NCBI RefSeq assembly: GCF_900112425.1
Contig: NZ_FOLP01000001.1
Location: forward strand, 906,082-970,081
Source: Variovorax sp. OK212
GTDB taxonomy: Bacteria; Pseudomonadota; Gammaproteobacteria; Burkholderiales; Burkholderiaceae_C
DNA length: 64,000 bases
Direction of reading: 5' to 3'
Part shown: positions 26,466 through 36,041 of the stretch, piece by piece
Layout: the number at the start of each line of letters is the position of its first letter
Numbering within the stretch: the first letter of the stretch is position 1
Notes under the pieces: model-generated
What the model was told of the DNA's origin: nothing
What the model saw: the letters and a program-made list of their open reading frames with translations, nothing else
The model's database searches: none
Position numbers and translations under genes: made by a program

Positions 26466-27740
26466 TCATTCCGGAATCGCAGCCATCCGCACGCTGCCGC
26501 GTGCGCGGCCCAGCGTGCCGACGATCAGCGCGGCGGCCAGCACCAGCACGCCGCTGAGCACCATCGCGCTGGAGATGCCGAAGCTGTCGACCGTCACGCC
26601 GCCGATCAGCGCGCCGGCGGCAATGGCCACCTGGAAGCCGCTGACCAGCAGGGCCTGGCCGGCTTCGGGCGCGTCGGGTACGGCCTCGAGCATCCAGCCG
26701 GTGAGCGCCACCGGGATCAGGCCGAAGGCCACGCCCCAGATCACCACCACCACCGCGCCCGGCACGAAGCCGGTGCCGATCAGCGTGGACATCAGCAGCG
26801 CGGCCGCCAGCATCAGCGCCGCCAGCAGGGTGGTGCCGCGCACGCTGCGCGCCACCATGCTGCCGCCCACGAAGGTGCCGACGAAGCCGACCGCGCCGTA
26901 GACCAGCAGCAGCGTGGAAACGGCATTGGGCGCCAGGCCGAACACCTGCTGCAGCAGCGGCTTCAGGTAGGTGTACGCCGCGAAGTGGCCGGCGATGAAG
27001 AACAGCACCGTGAGCAGGCCGACCTGGGCCATGCGGCGCGTGAGCGGCGTCAGCAGGTCGCGCGCGCCGATGGCCCGCGCCGGCGGAATGGCCGGCAGCA
27101 GCCACAGCTGCACCACCAGCACGAAGGCCGCGAGCGCACCGGTCACGGCGAACGAGGCGCGCCAGCCGAACAGCGTGCCGAGGAACGAACCGGCCGGCAC
27201 CCCGAGCACGGTGGCGGCCGACACGCCGGCCAGCACCAGCGACATGGCCCGCGCCTGCGAGGCGTGCGGCACCAACTGCGTGGCGGCGGCCGGCGCAAAG
27301 GTCCAGAAGCCGCCCACGCACAGGCCCAGCAGCAGGCGCGCGACCAGCATGGTGGCGAAGTTGGGCGCGAACGCGGCGAGCAGGTTCGACGCGATGAGCA
27401 AGGTGGTGAGCGCGATCAGCACGGTGCGCCGGTCGAGCCGGCCCGAGGCCACGATGAGCGCGGGGCCGGCGAAGGCCGCCAGCACGCCGGGCATGGTGAC
27501 CATCAGGCCCGCGGTGCCGTCGGACACGTTGAGGCCGCGCGCGATGTCGGTCAGCAGGCCGATGGGCATGAACTCGGTCGAGACCATGGCGAAGGTGCCG
27601 ACGGCGATGGAGCTCACGGCGAGCCATGCGGAGCGCGACGCGGGCGCATGCGCGGTTGCCGCGGCGGGCGCAGCTGGCGTGTCGGGCGCAAGGCCGTCGA
27701 CCTCGTCGATGCACGGGTTGCTGCTGGGTGAATTCATCAT
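26466..27740 (-). CDS. MFS transporter, DHA1 (AraJ-like efflux) type
   Basis: 424 residues from the ATG at 27740 (a second ATG follows at 27737). The N-terminal ~35 residues are a hydrophilic tail. Twelve helices follow with AVGTFAMVSTEFMPIGLLTD, the family-typical first helix of AraJ/YdhP-like sugar or drug efflux proteins, and VASGRLDRRTVLI as the A-motif. It exports an unknown small molecule by proton exchange. It is convergent with the LysR gene. An 8-base inverted repeat upstream (27779-27802) may control it. Confidence 0.9.
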   Translation of the reverse strand: MMNSPSSNPCIDEVDGLAPDTPAAPAAATAHAPASRSAWLAVSSIAVGTFAMVSTEFMPIGLLTDIARGLNVSDGTAGLMVTMPGVLAAFAGPALIVASGRLDRRTVLIALTTLLIASNLLAAFAPNFATMLVARLLLGLCVGGFWTFAPAAATQLVPHASQARAMSLVLAGVSAATVLGVPAGSFLGTLFGWRASFAVTGALAAFVLVVQLWLLPAIPPARAIGARDLLTPLTRRMAQVGLLTVLFFIAGHFAAYTYLKPLLQQVFGLAPNAVSTLLLVYGAVGFVGTFVGGSMVARSVRGTTLLAALMLAAALLMSTLIGTGFVPGAVVVVIWGVAFGLIPVALTGWMLEAVPDAPEAGQALLVSGFQVAIAAGALIGGVTVDSFGISSAMVLSGVLVLAAALIVGTLGRARGSVRMAAIPE

Positions 27741-27778
27741 GGGATGCGGTCCTGGATCGCATCGGCGGTGCATGCACG

Positions 27779-27802
27779 CCAATGCCGGTGAAAGGGCATT
27801 GG
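27779..27802. promoter_or_regulatory. 8-8-8 inverted repeat upstream of the MFS gene
   Basis: CCAATGCC (27779-27786) and GGCATTGG (27795-27802) form a perfect inverted repeat around an 8-base spacer, 39-62 bases upstream of the ATG at 27740. The position fits an operator or a leader hairpin; no dedicated regulator gene is adjacent on that side. Confidence 0.4.
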
Positions 27803-27926
27803 AGTGTGCGAGCCGTCGCCTTCGCGACAAAGGGGGCGCGCGGCAGTAGTCAGTTTCCTTGACGCGAACAATCGGCTCTTTTTGCCCCTTTGACTTCGTC
27901 GCCCGTCCCGTGGATGGCGACGGCCG

Positions 27927-28457
27927 TCAGAGCACGCGGCCGTCGGCCACGAACGAATCGCCGATCAGCACGCGAAAGGCCGCACCCTGCGCAAACCGCG
28001 GCTGCGCCAGGGTCGGCGAGAGGTACTCGATGTCGACCTCGGCCGCCGTGCCGCGCTCCAGCACCTCGCCCGGCGGCACGAACCAGCGTGCCGAGAAGCC
28101 TTCCTTGTCGATCACCAGCGCGCAGCGGTATTCGCCCGACGAGATCGGCACGTCCTGCGAAGGCAGCCCCGGCTTGCGGAAGACGAGTGCGACGCGCGCA
28201 TGGGCGGTGAAAGCGCCCGTGGTGTCGAAGCTCGGCGGCGCGTCGACGCCGGCCGGCTTCGCGCGGCGCGGCCGCTTGCTGATGAGCCATGCAATGACGT
28301 TGCCGATGATCGGCACCCACAGCACCATCAGCAGCGTGCCGATGTCGCGCGTGGTGGTGCCGGGCGTTGCGTAGTGCCGGACGATGGCGCCGCCTATGGC
28401 CACGCACAGCAGCACGGCGACGATGACCTTGCGGCGAAACTGGATCTTGGTGCTCAT
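27927..28457 (-). CDS. hypothetical membrane protein
   Basis: 176 residues from the ATG at 28457. Two membrane helices at the N-terminus (VIVAVLLCVAIGGAIV and TLLMVLWVPIIGNVIAWLI) are followed by a cytoplasmic or periplasmic beta-rich domain of ~110 residues (ALVFRKPGLPSQDVPISS, WFVPPGEVLERGTAAEV). No family is recognised. Its ATG overlaps the stop of the preceding GFA gene by 4 bases (ATGA), so translation is coupled. Confidence 0.8.
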   Translation of the reverse strand: MSTKIQFRRKVIVAVLLCVAIGGAIVRHYATPGTTTRDIGTLLMVLWVPIIGNVIAWLISKRPRRAKPAGVDAPPSFDTTGAFTAHARVALVFRKPGLPSQDVPISSGEYRCALVIDKEGFSARWFVPPGEVLERGTAAEVDIEYLSPTLAQPRFAQGAAFRVLIGDSFVADGRVL

Positions 28458-28855
28458 GCCTTGGGGGGTATCGCTTCTGAAAAGGAGGGGATGGCGGTGC
28501 CGTGGTCGAGCCACGGCACTTCGAGCGAGGTCCAGATGTGCGCGCTCGGGCGGCTGCCCGGGTCGTCGTCGAGCGAGGCCACGCGCAGAATCACCTGCGG
28601 CTGCGCGACCCATTCGGCCACCAGGTGCGTGCCGCAGCGGGTGCAGAAGTGGCGCAGCTTGCCGGGCGTCGATTCGAACGAACCGAGCGCCTCTTCGCCC
28701 GCGGTCCAGCGGAAGTCGGTACGGTCGGCGCGCGCGGTGGTCGTGAAGGCCGCGCTGTGCGCCTTGCGGCAGGTCGTGCAGTGGCAGTGGACGATGGGGC
28801 CCGCGAGACGGGTGGCCTCGTACTGGACGGTGCCGCAGAGGCAGGAGCCTTTCAT
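28454..28855 (-). CDS. GFA family (CENP-V/glutathione-dependent formaldehyde-activating-like) zinc protein
   Basis: 133 residues from the ATG at 28855. Zinc ligands are in place: MKGSCLCGTV (Cys5, Cys7), HCHCTTCRK, and FCTRCGTHL. Family members bind zinc, and some were described as activating formaldehyde with glutathione, but most, including probably this one, have no proven reaction. Its stop overlaps the next gene start by 4 bases. Confidence 0.88.
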   Translation of the reverse strand: MKGSCLCGTVQYEATRLAGPIVHCHCTTCRKAHSAAFTTTARADRTDFRWTAGEEALGSFESTPGKLRHFCTRCGTHLVAEWVAQPQVILRVASLDDDPGSRPSAHIWTSLEVPWLDHGTAIPSFSEAIPPKA

Positions 28856-28974
28856 GGCGTTCTCTTTCGGTGGGAGGGACTGCGAGTCTATGTCCGCCGC
28901 AGGACAGGACGGGCCCGTGGGGCCCGTCTTCATTGCTTCATCGCTTCATCGCTTCACTTTTTTCGTGCGCGGCA

Positions 28975-31818
28975 TCAGCCCGTGTTGCGCAGGCCCGCCG
29001 CCACCCCGTTGATCGAGATGTGGATGCCGCGCTGCAGCCGCTCGCCGCCGTCGCCCGCGCGGTAGCGGCGCATCAGCTCGACCTGCAGGTGGTGCAGCGG
29101 ATCTATGTACGGGAAGCGGTGGCGCACCGAGCGCTGCATCTCGGCGTTGCCTTCGAGGCGCTGCTTCGCGCCGGTGATGAGCGTGAGCGCGTCCGAGGTG
29201 CGGTGCCATTCCGCATCGATCATCGAGAACACCTTCGTTCGCAGCTTGCGGTCGGTCACGAGTTCGGCATAGCGCGAGGCCAGCGCGAGGTCGCTCTTGG
29301 CCAGCACCATGTCCATGTTCGACAGCAGCGTGCGAAAGAACGGCCACTGCGCGTACATGCGCTGCAGCAGGGCCACGCGTTCCTTCTTGCCCGCGGCGGT
29401 GCCGGCGGCGGCCAGGAACTGCTCCACGCCCGAGCCGAAGCCGAACCAGCCCGGAATGGTCAGGCGGCACTGGCCCCAGCTGAAGCTCCACGGCACGGCG
29501 CGCAGGTCGTCGATCTTGTGGCTCGGGTTGCGCGAGGCGGGGCGCGAGCCGATGTTGAGTTCGGCGATTTCGCGGATCGGCGTGGAGCCGAAGAAGTAGT
29601 CGCCGAAGCCCGGGGTCTCGTACACCAGCTTGCGGTACGCGGCCATGCTCGCGGTCGACAGCTCGCCGGCCGCCGAGAGGAAGGTGGCCGGCGCCAGCTT
29701 GCCCTGCGGCAGCAGCGTGGCCTCGAGCGTGGCGGCCACCAGCGTCTCGAGGTTGCGCCGGCCGATCTCGCGGTTGGCGTACTTCGAGCCGATGACTTCG
29801 CCCTGCTCGGTCAGGCGGATCTGGCCGCGCACCGTGCCCGGCGGCTGCGCCAGGATGGCCTGGTAGCTCGGGCCGCCGCCGCGTCCCACCGTGCCGCCGC
29901 GGCCGTGGAACATGCGCAGGCGGATGGGGTTGGCCTTTTTCTTGTTGAGCTCGTCGAACAGCGACACCAGCGCAATGCCCGCGCGGTACAGCTCCCAGTT
30001 GCTGGTGAAGATGCCGCCGTCCTTGTTGCTGTCGCTGTAGCCGAGCATCACGTCCTGCTCGGCGCCCGAGCGTTCGATGAGCGCCTGGATGTTCGGCAGC
30101 GCATAGAAGGCGCGCACGATGGGCGCGGCATTGCGCAGGTCTTCGATGGTCTCGAACAGCGGCACCACGATCAGGTCGCAGGTCGCGTTGCTGCTCATCG
30201 CGCCGCGCAGCAGGCCCACTTCCTTCTGCAGCAGCAGCGCCTCGAGCAGGTCGCTCACCGTTTCGGTGTGGCTGATGATGTAGTGGCGGATGGCCGCCGC
30301 GCCGTAGCGCGCACGCGCGGCGCGGGCCGCGGCGAAGATGGCCAGCTCGCTGCGTGCGAGCGGCGAGTAGTCGGCGTCGGGCACGCGCAGCGGGCGCGCG
30401 TCGTCGAGCAGCTTGAGCAGCAGCGTCTGCTTGGCTTCCTCGGCCAGCGAGGCGTACGACGGCTCGATGCGCGCGGTGGCCAGCAGCTCGGCGATCACCG
30501 CCTCGTGCTTGTCGGAACTCTGGCGCAGGTCGACCGTGGCCAGGTGAAAGCCGAACACTTCCACCGCGCGGATCAGCGGCAGCAGGCGCGGCGCGGCAAG
30601 CACGTTGCCGTGCTTCTCCTCGAGCGACTCGGCCACGGTGCGCAGGTCGCCCAGGAACTCCTCGGCCCTGGTGTACGGGTTCTGCGGCGCGACGGCATGG
30701 CGCGCGGCCTCGCCGCCGGTGAGCTCGCGCAGCGTGGCGGCCAGCCGCGCATACACGCCGGTGAGGGCGCGGCGGTAGGGCTCGTCCTTGCGGTGTTCGC
30801 TCGTGTCGGGCGAGCGCTCGGCCAGCGCCTGCATCTCGACCGACACGTCGACCAGCGTGGCCGACAGCGACAGCTCGCCGCCCAGGTAGTGCACCTCGGT
30901 GAGGTAGTAGCGCAGCGCCAGCTCGCACTGGCGGCTCAGCGCGTACTCGAGCGTTTCGGCCGTGACGTTGGGGTTGCCGTCGCGGTCGCCGCCGATCCAC
31001 TGGCCCATGCGCAGGAAGGGCGCGACCGAGGGCGTGTGGCCGCCCTGGGCCAGCGCCTTCTCGAGGTCGGCGTACACGCGCGGAATCTCGCGCAGGAAGG
31101 TGGCCTCGTAGTAGCTCAGCGCGTTCTCGATCTCGTCGGCCACGGTGAGCTTGGAGAAGCGCAGCAGGCGCGTCTGCCAGATCTGCGTGACGCGCGTGCG
31201 CATCTGCGTCTCGTTGTCGGCGAATTCGAGCGGCGTGAGCGTGTCCTTGCCGCTGGCGTAGGCGTTCTGGCGCAGCCGGATCTCGTCGCGCACGGTGAGC
31301 AGCTGCGCAATCGCGCGCTCGGCGTCGAGGATGCTCTTGCGCTGCACTTCGGTCGGGTGCGCGGTGAGCACCGGCGACACGTAGCTGTGGGCCAGCGAGG
31401 CGACGATTTCGTCGGGCTTCACGCCGGCCTTGCGGATGCGCGCCAGCGCGGTCTGCAGGTCGCCGTCGACGCTCTCGCCGGCGCGCTCGGTCTCGGTGCG
31501 GCGGCGGATCTGGTGGCGGTCCTCGGCCAGGTTGGCCAGGTGGCTGAAGTAGGTGAAGGCGCGGATCACGCGCACCGTTTCCGCGGCGCTCAGGCCCTTG
31601 AGCAGGTTCTTCAGCGCGCGGTCGGCAGCATGGTCGGCATCGCGGCGAAACGCCACCGACAGTGTGCGGATCTTCTCGACCAACGCATAGGTCTCGTCTC
31701 CTTCCTGCTCCCGGATCACATCGCCGAGGATCCGGCCCAACAGCCGGATGTCGTCGATCAGTGGCTGGTCTTCGGCCTGTCGGCGCTTGGGGAGGGCAGG
31801 GGTCTTGCTGGCTTTCAT
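28975..31818 (-). CDS. ppc: phosphoenolpyruvate carboxylase
   Basis: 947 residues, within the family range. It adds bicarbonate to phosphoenolpyruvate to give oxaloacetate, feeding the TCA cycle. Signatures: [14 protein letters not shown] with the catalytic His, [35 protein letters not shown], and the invariant C-terminus GLRNTG, so the protein is complete. The ATG at 31818 has CAGGACAAAC upstream. It is divergent from hemC, with about 106 bases between starts. Confidence 0.97.
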   Translation of the reverse strand: MKASKTPALPKRRQAEDQPLIDDIRLLGRILGDVIREQEGDETYALVEKIRTLSVAFRRDADHAADRALKNLLKGLSAAETVRVIRAFTYFSHLANLAEDRHQIRRRTETERAGESVDGDLQTALARIRKAGVKPDEIVASLAHSYVSPVLTAHPTEVQRKSILDAERAIAQLLTVRDEIRLRQNAYASGKDTLTPLEFADNETQMRTRVTQIWQTRLLRFSKLTVADEIENALSYYEATFLREIPRVYADLEKALAQGGHTPSVAPFLRMGQWIGGDRDGNPNVTAETLEYALSRQCELALRYYLTEVHYLGGELSLSATLVDVSVEMQALAERSPDTSEHRKDEPYRRALTGVYARLAATLRELTGGEAARHAVAPQNPYTRAEEFLGDLRTVAESLEEKHGNVLAAPRLLPLIRAVEVFGFHLATVDLRQSSDKHEAVIAELLATARIEPSYASLAEEAKQTLLLKLLDDARPLRVPDADYSPLARSELAIFAAARAARARYGAAAIRHYIISHTETVSDLLEALLLQKEVGLLRGAMSSNATCDLIVVPLFETIEDLRNAAPIVRAFYALPNIQALIERSGAEQDVMLGYSDSNKDGGIFTSNWELYRAGIALVSLFDELNKKKANPIRLRMFHGRGGTVGRGGGPSYQAILAQPPGTVRGQIRLTEQGEVIGSKYANREIGRRNLETLVAATLEATLLPQGKLAPATFLSAAGELSTASMAAYRKLVYETPGFGDYFFGSTPIREIAELNIGSRPASRNPSHKIDDLRAVPWSFSWGQCRLTIPGWFGFGSGVEQFLAAAGTAAGKKERVALLQRMYAQWPFFRTLLSNMDMVLAKSDLALASRYAELVTDRKLRTKVFSMIDAEWHRTSDALTLITGAKQRLEGNAEMQRSVRHRFPYIDPLHHLQVELMRRYRAGDGGERLQRGIHISINGVAAGLRNTG

Positions 31819-31924
31819 TCGATGTTTGTCCTGGACTTCTTGAATGGATGCGCCGTCTGCGTTGCTGCGGCGCAACATGCTAGCATTCCGACGGTCTGCA
31901 AACATGTACTTTTTGGGAACGGTC

Positions 31925-32830
31925 TTGAGCAATATCGTGATCGCCACGCGCGAAAGCCGGCTGGCCCTTTGGCAGGCCGAACACGTGCAGGCGCTTCTGC
32001 AAGAACGAGGCCACACGGTCAGCCTGCTGGGCCTCACGACCACCGGCGACCAGATCCTCGATCGCTCGCTCAGCAAGGTGGGCGGCAAGGGGCTCTTCGT
32101 GAAAGAGCTCGAGCTCGCGCTCGAAGAAGGGCGTGCCGACATCGCGGTCCATTCGCTGAAGGACGTGCCGATGGACCTGCCCGAAGGCTTCGCGCTGGCC
32201 TGCGTGCTGGAGCGCGAAGACCCGCGCGACGCGCTCGTCTCGCCGCGCTACGCCTCCATCGACGAACTGCCGCAGGGCGCGGTGGTCGGCACCTCCAGCC
32301 TGCGCCGCGTGGTGCTGCTGCGCGCGCTGCGGCCCGACCTGCGCATCGAACCGCTGCGCGGCAACCTCGACACCCGCCTGCGCAAGCTCGACAAAGGGCA
32401 GTACGACGCCATCGTGCTGGCCGCGGCCGGGCTCAAGCGGCTGGGGCTCGAGAGCCGCATCCGCGTGGCCTTCGAGCCCGACACCATGCTGCCGGCCGCG
32501 GGGCAGGGCGCGCTCGGCATCGAGGTGCGCGCGGACCGCGCCGAACTCATCGCATTGCTGGGCTCGCTGACCCACCGGGGCGACTGGCTCTCGACCGCCG
32601 CCGAGCGCGCCGTGAGCCGCGCGATGGGCGGCAGCTGCTCGATGCCATTGGCCGCGCATGCGCGCTGGCAGGCCGACGGCGCCTTGCGCATCGACGCCGC
32701 CTGGGGCGACCCCGAAGGCAACGCGCCGCTGGTGAAGGTGCATGCACTGTCGAGCGCCGCCGACTTCGCCGAGGCCGACGCGCTCGGCCAGCGCGCCGCG
32801 GCGCTGCTGCGCGACGCCGGGGCCCACTGA
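31925..32830 (+). CDS. hemC: hydroxymethylbilane synthase (porphobilinogen deaminase)
   Basis: 301 residues from a TTG at 31925, giving the family-typical N-terminus [25 protein letters not shown] lies upstream. An ATG at 31904 would add seven residues (MYFLGTV) and is the alternative. It joins four porphobilinogen units into hydroxymethylbilane on the way to haem. Cys238 in [10 protein letters not shown] carries the dipyrromethane cofactor; [11 protein letters not shown] and GTSSLRR bind the substrate chain. It is the first of four haem-pathway genes. Confidence 0.96.
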   Translation: MSNIVIATRESRLALWQAEHVQALLQERGHTVSLLGLTTTGDQILDRSLSKVGGKGLFVKELELALEEGRADIAVHSLKDVPMDLPEGFALACVLEREDPRDALVSPRYASIDELPQGAVVGTSSLRRVVLLRALRPDLRIEPLRGNLDTRLRKLDKGQYDAIVLAAAGLKRLGLESRIRVAFEPDTMLPAAGQGALGIEVRADRAELIALLGSLTHRGDWLSTAAERAVSRAMGGSCSMPLAAHARWQADGALRIDAAWGDPEGNAPLVKVHALSSAADFAEADALGQRAAALLRDAGAH

Positions 32831-32846
32831 CAGCCGTGGTCATCGC

Positions 32847-33620
32847 ATGACCACCCGTCCCGTCATCGTCACGCGGCCGGCCCGCGAGGCCGCGCACTGG
32901 GTTGCCGAACTGCGCGCGGCGGGGCTCGATGCGGTGGCGTTGCCGCTGATCGCGATCGAGCCGGTGGCCGATGCCGCAGTCCTGCGCAACGCCTGGCTGC
33001 AGCTTGCGGACCATGCGGCGCTGATGTTCGTGAGCGCCACGGCGGTCGAGCATTTCTTCGCGCACAAGGATGCCGGCGTTTCATTGGCGGGCCGCCGTTT
33101 CTGGGCCACGGGCCCCGGCACCACGCGCGCCTTGCTCCGCGCGGGCGTGCCGCCCGCGTCGATCGACGCACCGCCGCCCGAAGCCACGCGCTTCGATTCC
33201 GAGGCGCTGTGGGAGCGCGTGCAGACGCAGGTGTCGGCCGGCGTGCGCGTGCTGATCGTGCGCGGCGGCGACGAAAACGCGAACCCGACGGGACGCGACT
33301 GGCTCGCCAACGAGATCGATGCCGCGGGCGGCCTCAGGAGCACCGTGGTCGCGTACCGCCGGTTGGCGCCGTCGTTGGACGTCGTACAACGCCAGCTGGC
33401 CATCGACGGCGCCGAAGGCCGCGCGATCTGGCTCTTCAGCAGTTCCGAAGCCATCGGCAATCTCCAGCGCGCGATGCCCGGCACCGACTGGCATGCGGCC
33501 AGCGCCGTGGTCACCCATGCACGCATCGGCGAAGCCGCGCAGGCCGCGGGTTTCGGGGCGTTGCGTGTATGCACACCGCTGCAAGACGCACTGGTCGCGT
33601 CGATAGAATCCCTGGCATGA
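32847..33620 (+). CDS. hemD: uroporphyrinogen-III synthase
   Basis: 257 residues. It closes hydroxymethylbilane into uroporphyrinogen III with inversion of ring D. The family is poorly conserved, but TRPAREAAHWVAELRAAG at the start, MFVSATAVEHFF and the C-terminal IWLFSSSEAIGNL fit the two-domain fold. It follows hemC by 16 bases and overlaps hemX by 4 (ATGA at 33617-33620). Confidence 0.93.
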   Translation: MTTRPVIVTRPAREAAHWVAELRAAGLDAVALPLIAIEPVADAAVLRNAWLQLADHAALMFVSATAVEHFFAHKDAGVSLAGRRFWATGPGTTRALLRAGVPPASIDAPPPEATRFDSEALWERVQTQVSAGVRVLIVRGGDENANPTGRDWLANEIDAAGGLRSTVVAYRRLAPSLDVVQRQLAIDGAEGRAIWLFSSSEAIGNLQRAMPGTDWHAASAVVTHARIGEAAQAAGFGALRVCTPLQDALVASIESLA

Positions 33621-34711
33621 GCGCCGCGTCCCCGTCAGACGATCTTTCTTCCCCCACCGTTGCCGCACCGCCGGTGCCCGTCACCGTGGCACCGCACCAG
33701 ACACCGGCCGCGCAGGCCGCGGGCGCACTGCTGCTGTCGCGCCTCGCGTTCGGGCTCGTGGCCCTCGTTGCGGTGGTGGCGCTGCTGATGGTCATCGCGC
33801 TGTGGCAGAAGGTGGGCGGCATGAAGGAGCAGCTGGCGCGCCAGAGCGCCGATGCCATTGCCCAGTCGATGGAAGCGCGCACGCTGGCACGCCAGGCCAG
33901 CGACACGGTGCGCGACGCCGCGGCGCGCGTGGCACTGGTCGAGACCCGCGTGGCCGAAGTGGCGCTGCAGCGCTCGCAGCTCGAGGAACTCATTCAAAGC
34001 CTCTCGCGTTCGCGCGACGAGAACCTCGTGGTCGACATCGACTCGGCCGTGCGCCTGTCGCTGCAGCAGGCGCAGGTCACCGGCAGCGTGGAGCCCTTGC
34101 TGGCCGCGCTGAAGGCCGGCGACCAGCGCATCGCGCGCGCGGCCCAGCCGCGGCTCGCGCCGCTGCAGCGCGCCATGCAGCGCGACGCCGACCGCCTGCG
34201 CAGCAGCGCCAGCACCGACAGCGCCGAAGCGCTGCAGAAGCTCGACGAACTGATGCGCGGCGTGGACGACCTGCCCACGCTCAACGCCGTGGCCGTGCGC
34301 GGCACCGGCGCCAACGCCTGGCAGGCCGAGCCGATTCCCGCCGACGCGCCGTGGTGGCAGCGCGCGCTGCTGACGGTGCGCGGCGAGCTGCGCTCGCTGG
34401 TGCGCGTGGGCCGCATCCAGAGCCCGGAGGCGATCCTGCTGGCGCCCGAGCAGTCTTACTTCCTGCGCGAGAACCTCAAGCTCAAGCTGCTCAACGCGCG
34501 GCTGTCGCTGCTGTCGCGGCAGATGGAAGCCACGCGCACCGAACTGGCCCAGGTGACCGTTTCGCTCAACCGCTATTTCGATCCCGCATCGCGCCGCACG
34601 CAGGCCGCCGCCACGCAGCTGCAGCAGCTGCAGTCGCTGGTGAAGACGACCGAAGCCGTCCGCATCGACGACACATTGACCGCGCTCGCCACCGCGGCTG
34701 CAGGACGCTGA
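33617..34711 (+). CDS. hemX: HemX-like membrane protein
   Basis: 364 residues. A Pro/Ala-rich cytoplasmic tail, one membrane helix (LAFGLVALVAVVALLMVIAL, residues ~42-62), then a long helical, coiled-coil-prone region and the HemX domain (AILLAPEQSYFLRENLKLKL). Although often annotated as uroporphyrinogen-III methyltransferase, HemX proteins of this type lack the SAM-binding motifs and are better regarded as accessory proteins of haem synthesis. Coupled to hemD by a 4-base overlap; hemY starts 6 bases later. Confidence 0.92.
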   Translation: MSAASPSDDLSSPTVAAPPVPVTVAPHQTPAAQAAGALLLSRLAFGLVALVAVVALLMVIALWQKVGGMKEQLARQSADAIAQSMEARTLARQASDTVRDAAARVALVETRVAEVALQRSQLEELIQSLSRSRDENLVVDIDSAVRLSLQQAQVTGSVEPLLAALKAGDQRIARAAQPRLAPLQRAMQRDADRLRSSASTDSAEALQKLDELMRGVDDLPTLNAVAVRGTGANAWQAEPIPADAPWWQRALLTVRGELRSLVRVGRIQSPEAILLAPEQSYFLRENLKLKLLNARLSLLSRQMEATRTELAQVTVSLNRYFDPASRRTQAAATQLQQLQSLVKTTEAVRIDDTLTALATAAAGR

Positions 34712-34717
34712 CCGGGA

Positions 34718-36001
34718 ATGCGCGCCGCAATCTGGCTCCTTGCGCTGTTTGCCGTTGCCGCGGCCGTCGCCCTGTTCGCAGGCAACAACCAGGGCACGAT
34801 CACCGTGTTCTGGCCGCCGTGGCGTGTCGACCTGTCGCTCAACCTCGTGCTGGTGATCCTGCTGGTGGCCTTCGTGCTGCTGCACGCCGCGTTGCGCGCG
34901 CTGGCGGCGCTGTTCTCGCTGCCGAAGCAGGCGCGCCAATGGCGGCTGCAGCAGAAGGAACGCACGCTGCATGCGGCGCTGCTCGACGCGATGGTGCAAC
35001 TCATCTCCGGCCGGTTCTCGCGTGCCCGCAAGGCGGCCCAGGCCGCGCTGACGCAAGAGAAGACGCTGGCCGCGCTGGGCGCCAGCTTGCCGCAGGCGCA
35101 GCAGGTGCGCGTGCTGTCGCACCTTCTGGCCGCTGAAAGCGCGCAGGCCCTGCAGGACAAGCCGGCGCGCGACGCCCACCTGCAGCAGGCCCTCAACGAA
35201 AGCGCCGACCGCGCCGTGCTCTCCAGCCCCGAGACGCGCGAAGGCGTGCAGCTGCGCGCCGCCCGCTGGGCGCTCGAAGACCGCGACGCGGCCGCGGCGT
35301 TGGCCCGGCTCGAGGAATTGCCGCAGGGCGCGCAGCGCCGCACGCTGGCACTGCGCCTGCGCCTGAAGGCCGCCCGCCAGGACCAGCGCACGCTCGAGGC
35401 GCTGGAGACCGCGCGGCTGCTGGCCAAGCACCGTGCCTTCTCCGAAGCCGCGGCGCAGAGCATCTTGCGCGGCCTTGCGACCGAGCTGCTGTCGGGTGCA
35501 CACGACCCTGCGCAATTGCAGCGCGCATGGACCGAACTCGACGCCAACGAACGCGGGATGCCCGAGGTGGCGATCCACGCGGCGCAACGCATGGTGGCGC
35601 TGCGCGGCGACCTGGCACTGGCGCGCGGCTGGCTGCTGCCAGCCTGGGAGCGCATGGTGGCGAACCCGCGCGGCCTGGGCGACGGGCTGCGCGTGAAGCT
35701 CGCGCGCGCACTCGAAGCGGGGCTCGATTCGGTCGATGCCGACTGGCTGGCCCGCATCGAAAGCGCACAGCGCAACAACCCGCGCGACCCCAATCTGCAG
35801 TACCTCGCGGGCATGGCCTGCATGAAGCGGCAGCTGTGGGGCAAGGCCCAGCAGCTGTTGATGCAGGCCGGGCTCGGCCTGCAGGACACCGAGCTGTACC
35901 GCCGCGCCTGGCTGGCATTGGCCCAGCTGGCCGAAGACCGCAACGACGCCGCCCAGGCGGCCGAAGCCTGGAAGCGCGCGGCGCAGGTCGAGAGCACCTG
36001 A
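34718..36001 (+). CDS. hemY: HemY-like membrane protein with TPR repeats
   Basis: 427 residues. Two membrane helices at the N-terminus (IWLLALFAVAAAVALFA; LVLVILLVAFVLLHAAL) with the conserved NNQGTITVFWPPWRVDLSLN between them, then TPR-like helical repeats. In proteobacteria HemY follows HemX and has an unclear helper role late in haem synthesis. Not to be confused with the unrelated protoporphyrinogen oxidase HemY of Gram-positives. Last gene of the hemCDXY run. Confidence 0.93.
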   Translation: MRAAIWLLALFAVAAAVALFAGNNQGTITVFWPPWRVDLSLNLVLVILLVAFVLLHAALRALAALFSLPKQARQWRLQQKERTLHAALLDAMVQLISGRFSRARKAAQAALTQEKTLAALGASLPQAQQVRVLSHLLAAESAQALQDKPARDAHLQQALNESADRAVLSSPETREGVQLRAARWALEDRDAAAALARLEELPQGAQRRTLALRLRLKAARQDQRTLEALETARLLAKHRAFSEAAAQSILRGLATELLSGAHDPAQLQRAWTELDANERGMPEVAIHAAQRMVALRGDLALARGWLLPAWERMVANPRGLGDGLRVKLARALEAGLDSVDADWLARIESAQRNNPRDPNLQYLAGMACMKRQLWGKAQQLLMQAGLGLQDTELYRRAWLALAQLAEDRNDAAQAAEAWKRAAQVEST

Positions 36002-36032
36002 GCGTTTTGGACGCTTGGAGCGTTTGAACGCC
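36001..36032 (+). terminator. tandem short hairpins after hemY
   Basis: AGCGT-TTTGG-ACGCT (36001-36015) and GCGTT-TG-AACGC (36019-36030) are two 5-base inverted repeats in tandem immediately after the hemY stop, in a 40-base gap between convergent genes. They may end or protect the hem transcript; there is no long T-run. Confidence 0.35.
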
Positions 36033-36041
36033 TGAGCGTCT

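Noticed and set aside
28870-32850. Plus-strand open frame of 1326 codons opposite ppc and into hemC
   Set aside because: Antisense shadow of ppc; composition is Ala/Arg/His/Gln-rich without any motif.
33617-34711. Annotation of HemX as uroporphyrinogen-III C-methyltransferase
   Set aside because: SAM-binding motifs of CobA-type enzymes are not present; treated as an accessory protein.
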